A stretch of DNA of 64,000 nt, from contig CALFTM010000060.1 in the NCBI GenBank assembly GCA_937916355.1, positions 1 through 64,000 of the forward strand. Reading direction: 5' to 3'. The notes beneath the pieces were generated by a model. The model saw only the letters and a list, made by a program, of their open reading frames with translations, ran no database searches and had not been told where the DNA came from. The stretch comes from an uncultured Bacteroidales bacterium (lineage in GTDB: Bacteria; Bacteroidota; Bacteroidia; Bacteroidales; Paludibacteraceae). The translations under genes were made by a program, and so were the position numbers. The stretch's first letter is position 1. Each line of letters starts with the position of its first letter. Of the stretch, positions 1 to 8,059 are shown one piece after another.

Positions 1-320
1 CACTCTTTGGATAAGCATTTTAATGCAACTACTAATATGTAACCGACCTCAGGAAACCGCACATTCAGTTTTTTGCAATGTAACTTTTTGATTGTCCTGC
101 TTGCAATAAAGCAGAAATTTCATACCTTTGTTTTTCGGTTATATGCTTCTCCGTATGCAACAGATCGTTGGGAAACTTGAGGATGCAAAGATGCAAAATT
201 TTCCATCAAGTAGAAAGGGGGAAACCTCTTTCTCTTGAAAATTTTTTTATTCCCTTAGTTGCATTGTTAACTTGAATTTACGAAAATCAGAAATTCTGTA
301 ATAAAAAATCACAATAAAAT
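1..320. other. Non-coding left edge upstream of the CobW gene
   Basis: No convincing reading frame is seen here. The stretch is AT-rich and carries one good Bacteroidota-type promoter at 101-130, listed separately. If that promoter is used, the CobW transcript has a leader of about 185 bases in which I recognise no known riboswitch. The extreme left may be the flank of a gene lying outside the window. Confidence 0.4.
101..130 (+). promoter_or_regulatory. Candidate promoter for the CobW-nudC-acetyltransferase run
   Basis: TTG at 101-103, a 19-base spacer, then TACCTTTG at 123-130 matches the Bacteroidota housekeeping promoter (TTTG around -33, TAnnTTTG around -7). The distance to the start codon is long. 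Confidence 0.45.
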
Positions 321-1649
321 ATGTCAAAACAGATTGTTCCGATAACTCTTTTAACAGGGTTTTTAGGTAGCGGAAAGACTACGTTGGTAAATCATATCCT
401 TTACAATAAAAAAGGAATGAAGGTTGCGGTGATTGTCAATGACATCGGAGAGGTGAACATTGATGCGACTTTGATACAAAAAGGAGGAGTTGTGTCGCAG
501 CAAGATGATAGTCTGGTCGCTTTGTCAAACGGTTGCATTTGCTGTTCTTTGCAGACTGATTTGATAAAGCAGATAACGGATATAACAGAAACGGGTAATT
601 TTGATTACATCGTCATTGAGGCGAGTGGCATTTGTGAGCCTTATCCTATTGCTAATACGATTGTCTCTATCTCTGAAATGGCTCATAAATTCGGATTGCC
701 CGAGATTTGCAGGTTAGATTGTGTGGTGACGGTGGTAGATGCCTTGCGAATTTCTAAGGAGTTTTCTAATGGCTCTGATTTGGCGATTAAGAATAGTGAG
801 GAGGATTTAGCGAACCTCGTGATTCAGCAGATAGAGTTTTGTGATGTGATTGTTCTGAACAAGGTGAGTGAGGTCTCTTTTGAAGAGTTGCAACAAGTAA
901 AGGCAATCGTGAAATTGTTGCAGCCTCATGCTGAAATAATTGAGACAGATTTTGCGAAGGTCGATTTGGAAAAGATTATCAATTGTGGTCGGTTCGATAT
1001 GGAAAAAATATCGGTCTCTGCCGGTTGGGTCTCTGCCATGGATGAGGAGGCGGAACAGCGTGATGCAGAGCCCGCAGCCCATCATCATAAGCATGAGTGT
1101 CATTGTCATGAACATCATGATGATGAGTGCCATTGTCATGAGCATGGAGATCATGAATGTCATTGCCACGAACACCATGATGGGGAGTGTCACTGCCACG
1201 AACATGAGGAGCAAGAGTGTCATTGCCATCATGACCACGGACATGAAGAGGGTCATAAGTGGTGTTGCCATCACCATGGTGAAGATGGGGAGCATGGCAT
1301 CAGTTCGTTTGTCTACTACAGAAGAAAACCGATGAGCCTAAACGCTTTTGATCATTTCGTGTACAAACAATGGCCTAAAAGTGTGATTCGCGCAAAGGGG
1401 ATTGTCTATTTTTCAGACAATGAAATCATGTCGTATCTTTTCGAGCAGGCAGGTACGCAAAAGACATTGCAAGAGGCGGGGCAGTGGATTTGTACAGCAC
1501 CAGAGGAGGAGATTGAAATGATGAAACGTCAGAGTCCGGAGCTTCGTCGAGATTGGGACGAGAAGTATGGCGATAAGATGGTGAAGATTGTCTTCATAGG
1601 GAAGCAAATGGACAAGGAGGCGATTTGTAAAGCATTGGATCAGGTGTGA
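321..1649 (+). CDS. CobW/COG0523-family GTPase with Cys/His decapeptide repeats (putative metallochaperone)
   Basis: G3E-family P-loop GTPase, 442 residues. Walker A (GFLGSGKT) lies near residues 13-20, the family CxCC metal site is C72-I-C74-C75, and the base-recognition NK is at N180-K181. The CobW C-terminal domain follows from about residue 328. Between them, residues 251-326 are extremely rich in His, Cys, Asp and Glu. They include five copies of an E-C-H-C-H motif at an exact 10-residue period (residues 259-302). COG0523 proteins deliver zinc, or less often cobalt or iron, to client enzymes at the expense of GTP. The repeat suggests metal buffering or loading. Zinc is the best guess because nudC, which encodes a zinc-ribbon protein, follows 17 bases downstream, but this is inference. 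No Zur-like operator was identified. GTPase family assignment is secure; the metal is not. Confidence 0.9.
   Translation: MSKQIVPITLLTGFLGSGKTTLVNHILYNKKGMKVAVIVNDIGEVNIDATLIQKGGVVSQQDDSLVALSNGCICCSLQTDLIKQITDITETGNFDYIVIEASGICEPYPIANTIVSISEMAHKFGLPEICRLDCVVTVVDALRISKEFSNGSDLAIKNSEEDLANLVIQQIEFCDVIVLNKVSEVSFEELQQVKAIVKLLQPHAEIIETDFAKVDLEKIINCGRFDMEKISVSAGWVSAMDEEAEQRDAEPAAHHHKHECHCHEHHDDECHCHEHGDHECHCHEHHDGECHCHEHEEQECHCHHDHGHEEGHKWCCHHHGEDGEHGISSFVYYRRKPMSLNAFDHFVYKQWPKSVIRAKGIVYFSDNEIMSYLFEQAGTQKTLQEAGQWICTAPEEEIEMMKRQSPELRRDWDEKYGDKMVKIVFIGKQMDKEAICKALDQV
1095..1226 (+). repeat. 30-bp in-frame coding repeat (Cys/His decapeptides) inside the CobW gene
   Basis: The DNA encoding residues 259-302 repeats every 30 bases with third-position drift. 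It gives E-C-H-C-H-E-H followed by three variable acidic or His residues, then E-C again. The fifth unit is partial. It is coding, not CRISPR, since there are no unique spacers and the frame is preserved. Confidence 0.85.
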
Positions 1650-1666
1650 ATTATTGATTTGTAGTT

Positions 1667-2443
1667 ATGCCGATAATATCTAATCCGATTATTTCAGAAG
1701 GAGATTGTTTCATCCTTTTTGAAAGGGATGTTTTGTTAAGGAAAGATGGTTTTCCCATCACTTTAGATGAATTGAAAAAACTAAAGGAGCAGGATGGCGA
1801 TTCAGACCTTTTTGAAGAGCCGGAGCATGGTGTTTGTGTTTTGAATTTATCTCATATCGAGAATGTTGGAGATGATTACGAACGAAGAACGATCCGATCA
1901 TGTTTTGCCGAGGCTGAAGAGGAGGAAGGATTTCGATTGGCAAGGGCGAAAGCATTAGCGAATTGGCGTAGAAGTTGGAAGTTTTGCCACTGTTGTGGAG
2001 AGGAACTTGTTGATAGCGATAAATTCACTGCGCGTGTATGTCCGAAGTGTGGCTCCATATTTTTTCCACGTATCGAGCCTTGTGTCATCGTGTTGGTGCG
2101 TAAAGGAGATCGCATATTGTTGGCACGTCATGCGCAACGCAACCAGAATGTCTACTCTTGTCTTGCTGGATTCATAGAGGCAGGAGAGTCTGCCGAACAT
2201 GCGGTTTGTCGTGAAGTGTTTGAAGAGACTGGCATTCGTGTGAAGAATGTCACCTATCGAGGTAGTCAGAGTTGGCCGTTCCCTGACCAGTTGATGTTGG
2301 CGTTCACAGCAGAGTATGAAAGTGGGGAGTTAAGACCGCAGGAGGAAGAGATTGCAGATGTGGCATGGTTTGAAGAGGAAGATTGTCCTGCAACTCCGCA
2401 GCCGGGGTCTATTGCTTATAAATTAATTCATGGATTATATTGA
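1667..2443 (+). CDS. nudC: NAD(+)/NADH diphosphatase, Nudix hydrolase
   Basis: Cleaves NAD(H) to nicotinamide mononucleotide and AMP; in other bacteria the same enzyme removes NAD caps from RNA 5' ends. At 258 residues it has normal NudC length. Visible signatures are a zinc ribbon (C107-x2-C110 and C125-x2-C128), a complete Nudix box from G158 through E164, R172-E173 and E176-E177 to G179, and the NudC-specific SQxWPFP motif at residues 200-206, which separates NADH pyrophosphatases from other Nudix enzymes. The N-terminal 100 residues are the usual divergent NudC domain. It starts 17 bases after the CobW stop and ends 3 bases before the next start, so the three genes are probably one transcript. 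Confidence 0.92.
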   Translation: MPIISNPIISEGDCFILFERDVLLRKDGFPITLDELKKLKEQDGDSDLFEEPEHGVCVLNLSHIENVGDDYERRTIRSCFAEAEEEEGFRLARAKALANWRRSWKFCHCCGEELVDSDKFTARVCPKCGSIFFPRIEPCVIVLVRKGDRILLARHAQRNQNVYSCLAGFIEAGESAEHAVCREVFEETGIRVKNVTYRGSQSWPFPDQLMLAFTAEYESGELRPQEEEIADVAWFEEEDCPATPQPGSIAYKLIHGLY

Positions 2444-2446
2444 AAT

Positions 2447-3001
2447 ATGGAAGAGTTTGATAAAATGCGTTCTTGCCAATTGTATAATTTCCACGATTCA
2501 AAAGTGGCGGGGAGCATAGAACGAGCCGCACGACTATGTGCGAAATTGAGTAGCCTTACTCCTTATGATGAAGGCTATAGAAAGCTGTTAGAAGACTTGA
2601 TACCGGGTATTCCGACCTCTTCTTTTATCAATCCACCTTTTCATTGTGACCATGGGCATGGTATTGAAATTGGGGAAGATGTCTTTGTCAATTTTAATTG
2701 TGTCATACTCGATTCTGCAATTGTAAAGATTGGCGCTCGTACAAAAATCGGTCCGAATTGTCAGTTTGTCACTCCCAACCATCCGATTGATTATTTGGAG
2801 AGGAGGCAGCCGCAGGAGACCGCTTTGCCAATAACGATTGGAGAGGATTGTTGGATCGCAGCAGGCGTTACGGTCTGCCCCGGAGTGACAATTGGGGCGC
2901 GTACTATTATAGCGGCAGGGAGTGTAGTGACAAAAGATATTCCGTCGGATGTTATGGCGGCAGGGTGTCCTGCAGAAGTGAAGAAACGACTTAATATTTG
3001 A
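2447..3001 (+). CDS. Sugar O-acetyltransferase, maltose/galactoside acetyltransferase (LbH) family
   Basis: Left-handed beta-helix acyltransferase of 184 residues. An N-terminal helical cap (Mac domain) with the typical start MxxxDKMRSCQLYN is followed by hexapeptide repeats. The catalytic histidine is expected in the N-H-P segment (TPNHPID, near residue 108), and the C-terminal coil has ITIGEDCWIAAGVTV and GAGSVVTKD-like turns. The family transfers acetyl from acetyl-CoA to a sugar 6-hydroxyl. The true acceptor cannot be read from sequence; maltose or galactoside specificity is only the family default. The gene follows nudC with a 3-base gap and is probably cotranscribed, without an obvious functional link. 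Confidence 0.85.
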   Translation: MEEFDKMRSCQLYNFHDSKVAGSIERAARLCAKLSSLTPYDEGYRKLLEDLIPGIPTSSFINPPFHCDHGHGIEIGEDVFVNFNCVILDSAIVKIGARTKIGPNCQFVTPNHPIDYLERRQPQETALPITIGEDCWIAAGVTVCPGVTIGARTIIAAGSVVTKDIPSDVMAAGCPAEVKKRLNI

Positions 3002-3027
3002 AAAGTCGTAGGAAAATGCTAACTTTG
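2997..3027 (+). promoter_or_regulatory. Promoter of prfA
   Basis: TTTG at 2997-3000, a spacer of exactly 19 bases, and TAACTTTG at 3020-3027. This is the best full match to the Bacteroidota promoter in the window. It overlaps the last codon and stop of the acetyltransferase gene and gives a leader of about 30 bases before the ATG at 3062. Confidence 0.75.
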
Positions 3028-3061
3028 CGTCCGATTTACAGATAATATATATTTGGTTAAT

Positions 3062-4171
3062 ATGGCTGGAAATTCTTTATTACAAAGATTAGACGGATTA
3101 GAACATAAGTTTGATGAAATCGCAACGCTTATCACAGACCCTGCAGTGATTGCGGATATGAAGCGTTATGTCAAGTTAAACAAGGAGTATCATGATTTGG
3201 AAAGGATCATGGAGGCTCGAAAAGAGTATAAAACCGCCCTTTCTAACATTGAGCAGGCAAAGGAGATTTTAGATACTGAATCGGATGCGGAAATGCGAGA
3301 AATGGCAAAAATGGAATTAGATGAGTTAGAACCTAAAATTCCAGAATTAGAGGAGAAAATCAAATTATTGTTGATTCCTTCTGACCCTGAGGATTCTAAA
3401 AATGCCATAGTTGAAATTCGTGGAGGAACAGGTGGTGATGAGGCTGCGTTGTTTGCGGGCGACCTCTTCAAGATGTATGCGAAATATTGTGAGGTAAAGG
3501 GCTGGACTCTTTCTGTCTCATCTTTCAATGAGGGTACTGCCGGAGGTTATAAAGAAATCATTTTTACGGTCTCAGGTGAGAATGTGTATGGAACGTTGAA
3601 ATATGAGTCGGGAGTGCATCGTGTGCAACGTGTGCCTGCAACTGAGACTCAAGGGCGTGTGCATACTTCCGCTGCGACTGTGGCGGTGCTTCCTGAGGCG
3701 GATGAGTTTGATGTGCAGATCAATGAGGGTGAAATCAAATGGGACACCTTCCGTTCGGGTGGTGCTGGTGGTCAGAATGTGAATAAAGTGGAGTCGGGTG
3801 TCCGTCTTCGTTATATCTGGAAAAATCCAAATACGGGTGTCGCAGAAGAGATCTTGATTGAGTGTACCGAGACGAGAGACCAACCGAAAAACAAAGAACG
3901 CGCACTTTCTCGTCTTCGTACGATGATTTATGATAGGGAACATCAGAAGTACATTGACGACATCGCAGCTCGTAGAAAAACGATGGTTTCAACAGGAGAC
4001 CGCTCCGCAAAGATTCGTACCTATAATTATCCGCAAGGACGTGTGACGGATCATCGTATCAATTTGACGCTCTATAATTTGCAGGCGGTTGTCGGAGGTG
4101 AAATCCAAGAGATAATAGACAAACTGATAGTCGCAGAAAATGCAGAGAGACTGAAAGAGAGTGAAATTTAA
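3062..4171 (+). CDS. prfA: Peptide chain release factor 1
   Basis: Class-I release factor that recognises UAA and UAG and triggers peptidyl-tRNA hydrolysis. Numbered from the ATG at 3062 it has 369 residues. The codon-recognition tripeptide P-A-T (residues 192-194, in RVPATETQGR) marks RF1 rather than RF2, and the GGQ catalytic loop is at 236-238. Its glutamine is the substrate of PrmC, which is encoded in this window at 32281-33120. A TTG nine bases upstream (3053) is in frame, but the ATG gives the standard N-terminus (MAGNSLLQRLDGL) and sits at the right distance from the promoter at 2997-3027. The gene is probably monocistronic, ending at a strong hairpin. Confidence 0.96.
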   Translation: MAGNSLLQRLDGLEHKFDEIATLITDPAVIADMKRYVKLNKEYHDLERIMEARKEYKTALSNIEQAKEILDTESDAEMREMAKMELDELEPKIPELEEKIKLLLIPSDPEDSKNAIVEIRGGTGGDEAALFAGDLFKMYAKYCEVKGWTLSVSSFNEGTAGGYKEIIFTVSGENVYGTLKYESGVHRVQRVPATETQGRVHTSAATVAVLPEADEFDVQINEGEIKWDTFRSGGAGGQNVNKVESGVRLRYIWKNPNTGVAEEILIECTETRDQPKNKERALSRLRTMIYDREHQKYIDDIAARRKTMVSTGDRSAKIRTYNYPQGRVTDHRINLTLYNLQAVVGGEIQEIIDKLIVAENAERLKESEI

Positions 4172-4191
4172 TTTAAAAATCGAATAAGAGA

Positions 4192-4220
4192 AAAGGAAAC
4201 GGACGATGTTCGTTTCCTTT
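4192..4220. terminator. Bidirectional terminator between prfA and the YjbQ gene
   Basis: AAAGGAAACG (4192-4201), a 9-base loop, and CGTTTCCTTT (4211-4220) form a perfect 10-bp stem. T-rich sequence lies on the plus-strand side. The genes on both sides converge on it. Confidence 0.8.
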
Positions 4221-4224
4221 TTCT

Positions 4225-4638
4225 TTAGGCGTATATTGTTGCTACAATTTTCCTTGCACCTCCATAATCTCGAAATTCACAGAGGTAGATTCCCTGCCAT
4301 GTCCCCAAGTTTAGTCTGCCGTTGGTGATAGGGATGGTTATGCTTGGCCCTATGAGCGAACATTTGGCATGGGCTGGCATATCGTCCGAACCCTCAAATG
4401 TATGAGTGTAAAAAGGTTCATTCTCTTTTACCAAATGATCTAATATCTCGTTCATATCCCTCCGTACGTCAGGGTCTGCGTTTTCGTTGATAGATAGTGC
4501 GCAAGAGGTGTGTTGTACAAAAAGATTTAGTAACCCCTGTTCTGGAAGAGGTGAGGGTAAGTTTTTTAATATTTCAGAGGTGATAAGATGGCAACCTCTT
4601 CTTTTCGCATTTAGTTGAAATGTTTTTTGTTGTATCAT
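4225..4638 (-). CDS. YjbQ/UPF0047 family protein
   Basis: A single-domain protein of 137 residues matching the UPF0047 (YjbQ) family along its full length. Conserved features include the HTSCALSINENADPDVR segment, the acidic DMNEILDHLVKE stretch, the H-A-K-C-S-L-I-G core and the C-terminal GTWQGIYLCEFRD motif. E. coli YjbQ has weak thiamine-phosphate synthase activity and the family is often annotated as secondary thiamine-phosphate synthase, but the physiological role is unsettled. It is followed on the minus strand by the prfA terminator and preceded by the radical SAM gene's stop 32 bases away, from which it diverges in function. A short AT-rich gap precedes its start. Confidence 0.88.
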   Translation of the reverse strand: MIQQKTFQLNAKRRGCHLITSEILKNLPSPLPEQGLLNLFVQHTSCALSINENADPDVRRDMNEILDHLVKENEPFYTHTFEGSDDMPAHAKCSLIGPSITIPITNGRLNLGTWQGIYLCEFRDYGGARKIVATIYA

Positions 4639-4670
4639 ATTTCAATTATGGTGATGAGATGATTGTTTTT

Positions 4671-5606
4671 TTAGTGAGTTGGCGACTGTCCCCAAAGAGA
4701 GCCTTGAATAATATTCTTCTCCCGCATTTTCTTTTCCAATTTAGCGGTAAATTCAAAATTTTTTAGTCCCCATCCCTCAACAGCCAGCAGACTGGGTGGA
4801 GATTGAGAAATGAAACGCTCTATAACAAAATCAGGGTTCAGCCTTTCTGTGAATTGTAATACCAGATCAATGTATTCCTCGGCAGAAAATAGGTGAAACC
4901 ATTCTGGATTTTGCAAATATTGTTCTTCCATTTTAGTCCCTTTTATAATTTGAAGCTGGTGCAATTTTATGCAGGTGAGGGGAAGTTGAGAGATTCGGTC
5001 TGCATGAGCCAGCATCTCTTCCGGCGACTCCATCGGCAGACCTAATATTAAGTGTGCGCCTGTTGCGATTCCCCTTTGGGCGGTCTCTGTTATAGCCTTT
5101 TGTGCCACATCATATAGATGTCCTCTGTTGATGAGTTTCAGTGTTCTATCAAGAGTCGATTCCACACCATACTCCACCATAATATATTTTTTTTCATTCA
5201 GTGATTTCAAGTAATCCAGCAATTCGCCATCAACGCAATCCGGTCGTGTTCCGATGACTAACCCTTCCACCAAGGGGTGTTGCAAAGCCTCCTCGTACTT
5301 CTTTTGCAACACATTTAAATCGCCATAAGTATTGGTGAATGCCTGAAAATAAGCCAAGTAGCGTTGGTCGGGATATTTTTTTCGGAAAAAATCTATTCCC
5401 TCGCCGATTTGTTGAGAGATGGTTTTGTTGGGTTGGCAGTAATCAGGGTTGAATGTTTGGTTATTGCAGTAGGTACAACCACCCATGCTGATGACTCCAT
5501 CTCGGTTGGGGCATGAAAAACCGGCATTGATGGAGATCTTCTGCATTCGGTATGGAAAAATACTCTTTAGATACGTTGAATAGTCTTTATAACTTTTTTG
5601 CTCCAT
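4671..5606 (-). CDS. Radical SAM protein, YhcC/TIGR01212 family
   Basis: Radical SAM enzyme of 311 residues related to the Elp3 fold. The iron-sulfur ligands occur in the widened motif typical of this subfamily: C in FSCPN, then eleven residues, then CTYC. It also has LGLPMES and the FxxxTNTYG segment found in YhcC proteins. The reaction is unknown; the family is widespread and usually monocistronic. The start MEQKSYKDYSTYLK agrees with the family N-terminus. A possible -7 element (TAATTTTG on the minus strand at 5611-5618) sits almost at the start codon, so the leader would be very short. Family assignment is firm, substrate unknown. Confidence 0.88.
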   Translation of the reverse strand: MEQKSYKDYSTYLKSIFPYRMQKISINAGFSCPNRDGVISMGGCTYCNNQTFNPDYCQPNKTISQQIGEGIDFFRKKYPDQRYLAYFQAFTNTYGDLNVLQKKYEEALQHPLVEGLVIGTRPDCVDGELLDYLKSLNEKKYIMVEYGVESTLDRTLKLINRGHLYDVAQKAITETAQRGIATGAHLILGLPMESPEEMLAHADRISQLPLTCIKLHQLQIIKGTKMEEQYLQNPEWFHLFSAEEYIDLVLQFTERLNPDFVIERFISQSPPSLLAVEGWGLKNFEFTAKLEKKMREKNIIQGSLWGQSPTH

Positions 5607-5781
5607 GTTGCAAAATTATATTTATTTTACGATATACCATTGTTTGTGGTTTAAAAAGAGCTTTCCTCATAATTGAAAATAACCTTTTCAAAGAAGAAAT
5701 TTTTAGGATTATATTTTATACATTTGTCGAGTCTGTTTCATCTCGGATAGGATGGTGCAGATGGGTAGAAAATAAAATTTC

Positions 5782-6942
5782 ATGAAATATCATATATTCA
5801 ATCCGGAAAGCGATTTCGCATTAGCATTGGGAGCGCAACACTACTGCGCACCTCGCAACATCTTGCATTTTCGAGAAGATTTGTCGTTATTGCCTATGTG
5901 GTATGCCGATTCGGAAGATTTTGTGATTGTGGAGGGAGATATACCAGTAGCATGGATGCAAGACATACGGAAGGAACTTCTAAATGGAGTTTCATGGGTA
6001 AAAAACTCTTCGCAACTAAAAAAGGAAAAAATCAGTTTGCGACCATGGGGGTGGAATCACTCCTTTTGCAAGGAGTGGAATGTGAAAGGTGTTGATTGTG
6101 AAAAACTCAGAGAGTTGTCCGGACGTTCAATTTCAATATCTTTGCTTTCTTTTCTTAAAGAACAAGGATTTGTGTTCCATGATGGTTTCGTCATGCCGAA
6201 GAAGATTTTACAAGAGAGTGAAGTCCAAGCTTTTTTATCGCAAAATCCATCAGTGGTTTTAAAACTTCCTTGGTCGAGTAGTGGCAAAGGTCTGAGAGTG
6301 GTGGAAAATGGAATATTAGATGAACTTTCCCGAAAGTGGGTCGCCAACGGACTTTTCCGGCAAGGCTTTATCATGAGTGAAAAACTCTATTCTAAAAACA
6401 CTGATTTTGCCATGGAATTTTTTTGTAGAGAAAGAGAATGCAGATTTGTGGGATATTCTCTGTTTCAGACGCAAAAAGGGAAGTATGTAGGGAATATTTT
6501 AATGTCAGATGAGGCGATAGAAGAACATTTGTCTGCTTTGGGTGGAACAAGTATAAAACAGTGTTTAGACGATTTGAAACTGTGGATCGCAATGTTTTTA
6601 GACCAACATATTAGTCCGTATTATCAGGGTTATGCAGGTGTGGATATGATGTTGGTTGAAGAAGGTGGCGCACTGCATGTACATCCCTGTGTTGAGTTGA
6701 ATTTGCGGATGAACATGGGGTGTGTTTCGCGTATTTTTTACGATCGCTACGTACAGAATGGAAAAAAAGGCGTTTTTAAAGTCCTCAGTTTTCGAGGATA
6801 CGAAGAACTGAAAAAGTTTCACGAAGAAAAACTATTGGAATGTCCGTTGAATTTACAAGGACATAAAATCGTTTCAGGTTATTTGCCGTTAACTTATATT
6901 AAGGAAGGTAGTTTAAGTTTGGCTTGTGTTTGGATTGGTTGA
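5782..6942 (+). CDS. Uncharacterised ATP-grasp-like protein conserved in Bacteroidales
   Basis: A 386-residue soluble protein with no signal peptide. The N-terminus has a Phe-Asn-Pro-Glu-Ser-Asp motif (FNPESDFALALG). The centre has KLPWSSSGKGLRVV, which looks like an ATP-grasp nucleotide-binding strand and glycine-rich loop. The C-terminal part has HVHPCVELNLRMNMG, which resembles the metal-binding Glu/Asn signature (ExNxR) of ATP-grasp ligases. I infer a carboxylate-amine or carboxylate-thiol ligase of unknown substrate. The gene stands alone: the preceding gene is divergent and the following restriction genes are convergent. A TACATTTG element at 5719-5726 may be its -7. Related proteins appear to be common but unstudied in Bacteroidales. 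Confidence 0.6.
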   Translation: MKYHIFNPESDFALALGAQHYCAPRNILHFREDLSLLPMWYADSEDFVIVEGDIPVAWMQDIRKELLNGVSWVKNSSQLKKEKISLRPWGWNHSFCKEWNVKGVDCEKLRELSGRSISISLLSFLKEQGFVFHDGFVMPKKILQESEVQAFLSQNPSVVLKLPWSSSGKGLRVVENGILDELSRKWVANGLFRQGFIMSEKLYSKNTDFAMEFFCRERECRFVGYSLFQTQKGKYVGNILMSDEAIEEHLSALGGTSIKQCLDDLKLWIAMFLDQHISPYYQGYAGVDMMLVEEGGALHVHPCVELNLRMNMGCVSRIFYDRYVQNGKKGVFKVLSFRGYEELKKFHEEKLLECPLNLQGHKIVSGYLPLTYIKEGSLSLACVWIG

Positions 6943-7014
6943 GGATAGTTGTGGATATATATTTATTTAGTTATTTTTTTGAATGTTGTATGGTTCAAAT
7001 TCCCAATTCCCAAT

Positions 7015-8055
7015 TTACATTAATCTGATTTGAAGATTCAGTTTAAATGATAATGATCCATCTGTCTCTTTTATTATGGAAGCATATTCATGACGCGTTG
7101 TACTTGAACGCTCTAAATAAGCGTTAGAGAATAAATAATCTTCGAATCTGTTTCGATCATAGAAATGGTAGCAAAGAATGTCTCCGTCTTTTTTAACGAC
7201 CAAGTAGCCTCCATTTGCATCATATCTTCCGTTCCATGCTGTTGCAGGCATCATACCTAGTGCAGTCGAAGTTAATAGATGCTTTATTTTGTAAGCATAG
7301 AATGGAGAAACTTGTCCTACATCGTATTTCATAGGGTTCTTTTTTGTTAATTTTTCTGCCAACTCTTTCAATGTCGAAACACCTGTATTCAATTGCTCCA
7401 ATAATAAGTTTGCTATAATAGCAGGCAAATCTCCATCAAGCATAATAAGGTTGTTTAGGAATGTGGAATTATCCACTTTATCGAAAACCAATAACGCACC
7501 TTTTCTCTTTATGGCATTCACTCTTTCGATAACCTTATTTCGTTTTGGGTTAATGGAATTGATTGTTGCTATATCATCGTCCGAGAAATCAACACCGGTT
7601 ACCTTAAAGTTAAAATTGGTGGCTTTGCTCGCATTCAACAAAGTCGAATCACCTCCTAATTGAGACTTTATACTAAATCCCATTTCGGATTTGATTTTTG
7701 TTCTGCAGTCGTGCAATATGATTCGAATATCCGTTTTATCGGAAGATTTTGCTTTCAATGAATGGCAATAAATACTGTTAATGAAGTCTTCTATCTGAGG
7801 GACTCCAAAAGTTCCGTCATTTTCATTTATGGCTTTCAACAGTTTTTCTGCTTCTACAAGGAATACCGATGCAGAAATACGTAATAATTCCTCTCCTGTC
7901 GGTTTTTGGATTACCACATCTTTATCTTGCAGTCTGTAATTATAATCCCCGTCTTTTTCTTGACGAAGAATCATAATGATTGGATAGAAAAGGTCTTGAA
8001 TCTTGTTCTGTTCATGCAATAAGTGTAATATATTATTTAACAAATAGTTTCTCAT
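7015..8055 (-). CDS. HpaII-family type II restriction endonuclease (likely CCGG-specific)
   Basis: A 346-residue protein that I assign to the HpaII restriction endonuclease family from its overall architecture and the segment MGFSIKSQLGGDSTLLNAS followed by KATNFNFKV. R.HpaII is of similar length, so the protein seems full-length. If specificity is conserved it would cut CCGG, but specificity cannot be read from sequence. It is the last gene of a minus-strand operon: methyltransferase fragment, HNH nuclease, then this gene 4 bases after the HNH stop. The genes here look more AT-rich than their neighbours, which suggests horizontal acquisition. The partner methyltransferase is broken (see 8835-9368), so a full-length endonuclease without visible protection is anomalous. 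Confidence 0.7.
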   Translation of the reverse strand: MRNYLLNNILHLLHEQNKIQDLFYPIIMILRQEKDGDYNYRLQDKDVVIQKPTGEELLRISASVFLVEAEKLLKAINENDGTFGVPQIEDFINSIYCHSLKAKSSDKTDIRIILHDCRTKIKSEMGFSIKSQLGGDSTLLNASKATNFNFKVTGVDFSDDDIATINSINPKRNKVIERVNAIKRKGALLVFDKVDNSTFLNNLIMLDGDLPAIIANLLLEQLNTGVSTLKELAEKLTKKNPMKYDVGQVSPFYAYKIKHLLTSTALGMMPATAWNGRYDANGGYLVVKKDGDILCYHFYDRNRFEDYLFSNAYLERSSTTRHEYASIIKETDGSLSFKLNLQIRLM

Positions 8056-8059
8056 TAGG

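Noticed and set aside
186..209. Minus-strand ATCTTTG near the left edge as a promoter
   Set aside because: The -7 would read CATCTTTG, lacking the TA, and the nearest TTG is only 13 bases away.
1095..1226. Regular 30-bp repeats that might be a CRISPR array
   Set aside because: The units are contiguous, in frame and encode Cys/His decapeptides. There are no unique spacers.
807..1335. Open frames on both strands over the Cys/His repeat of the CobW gene
   Set aside because: They are shadow frames produced by the low-complexity 30-bp repeat and have Met/Thr-rich translations with no recognisable domain.
5552..5785. 77-codon frame between the radical SAM and ATP-grasp genes
   Set aside because: It overlaps the radical SAM start on the other strand, has a biased composition and no family content.
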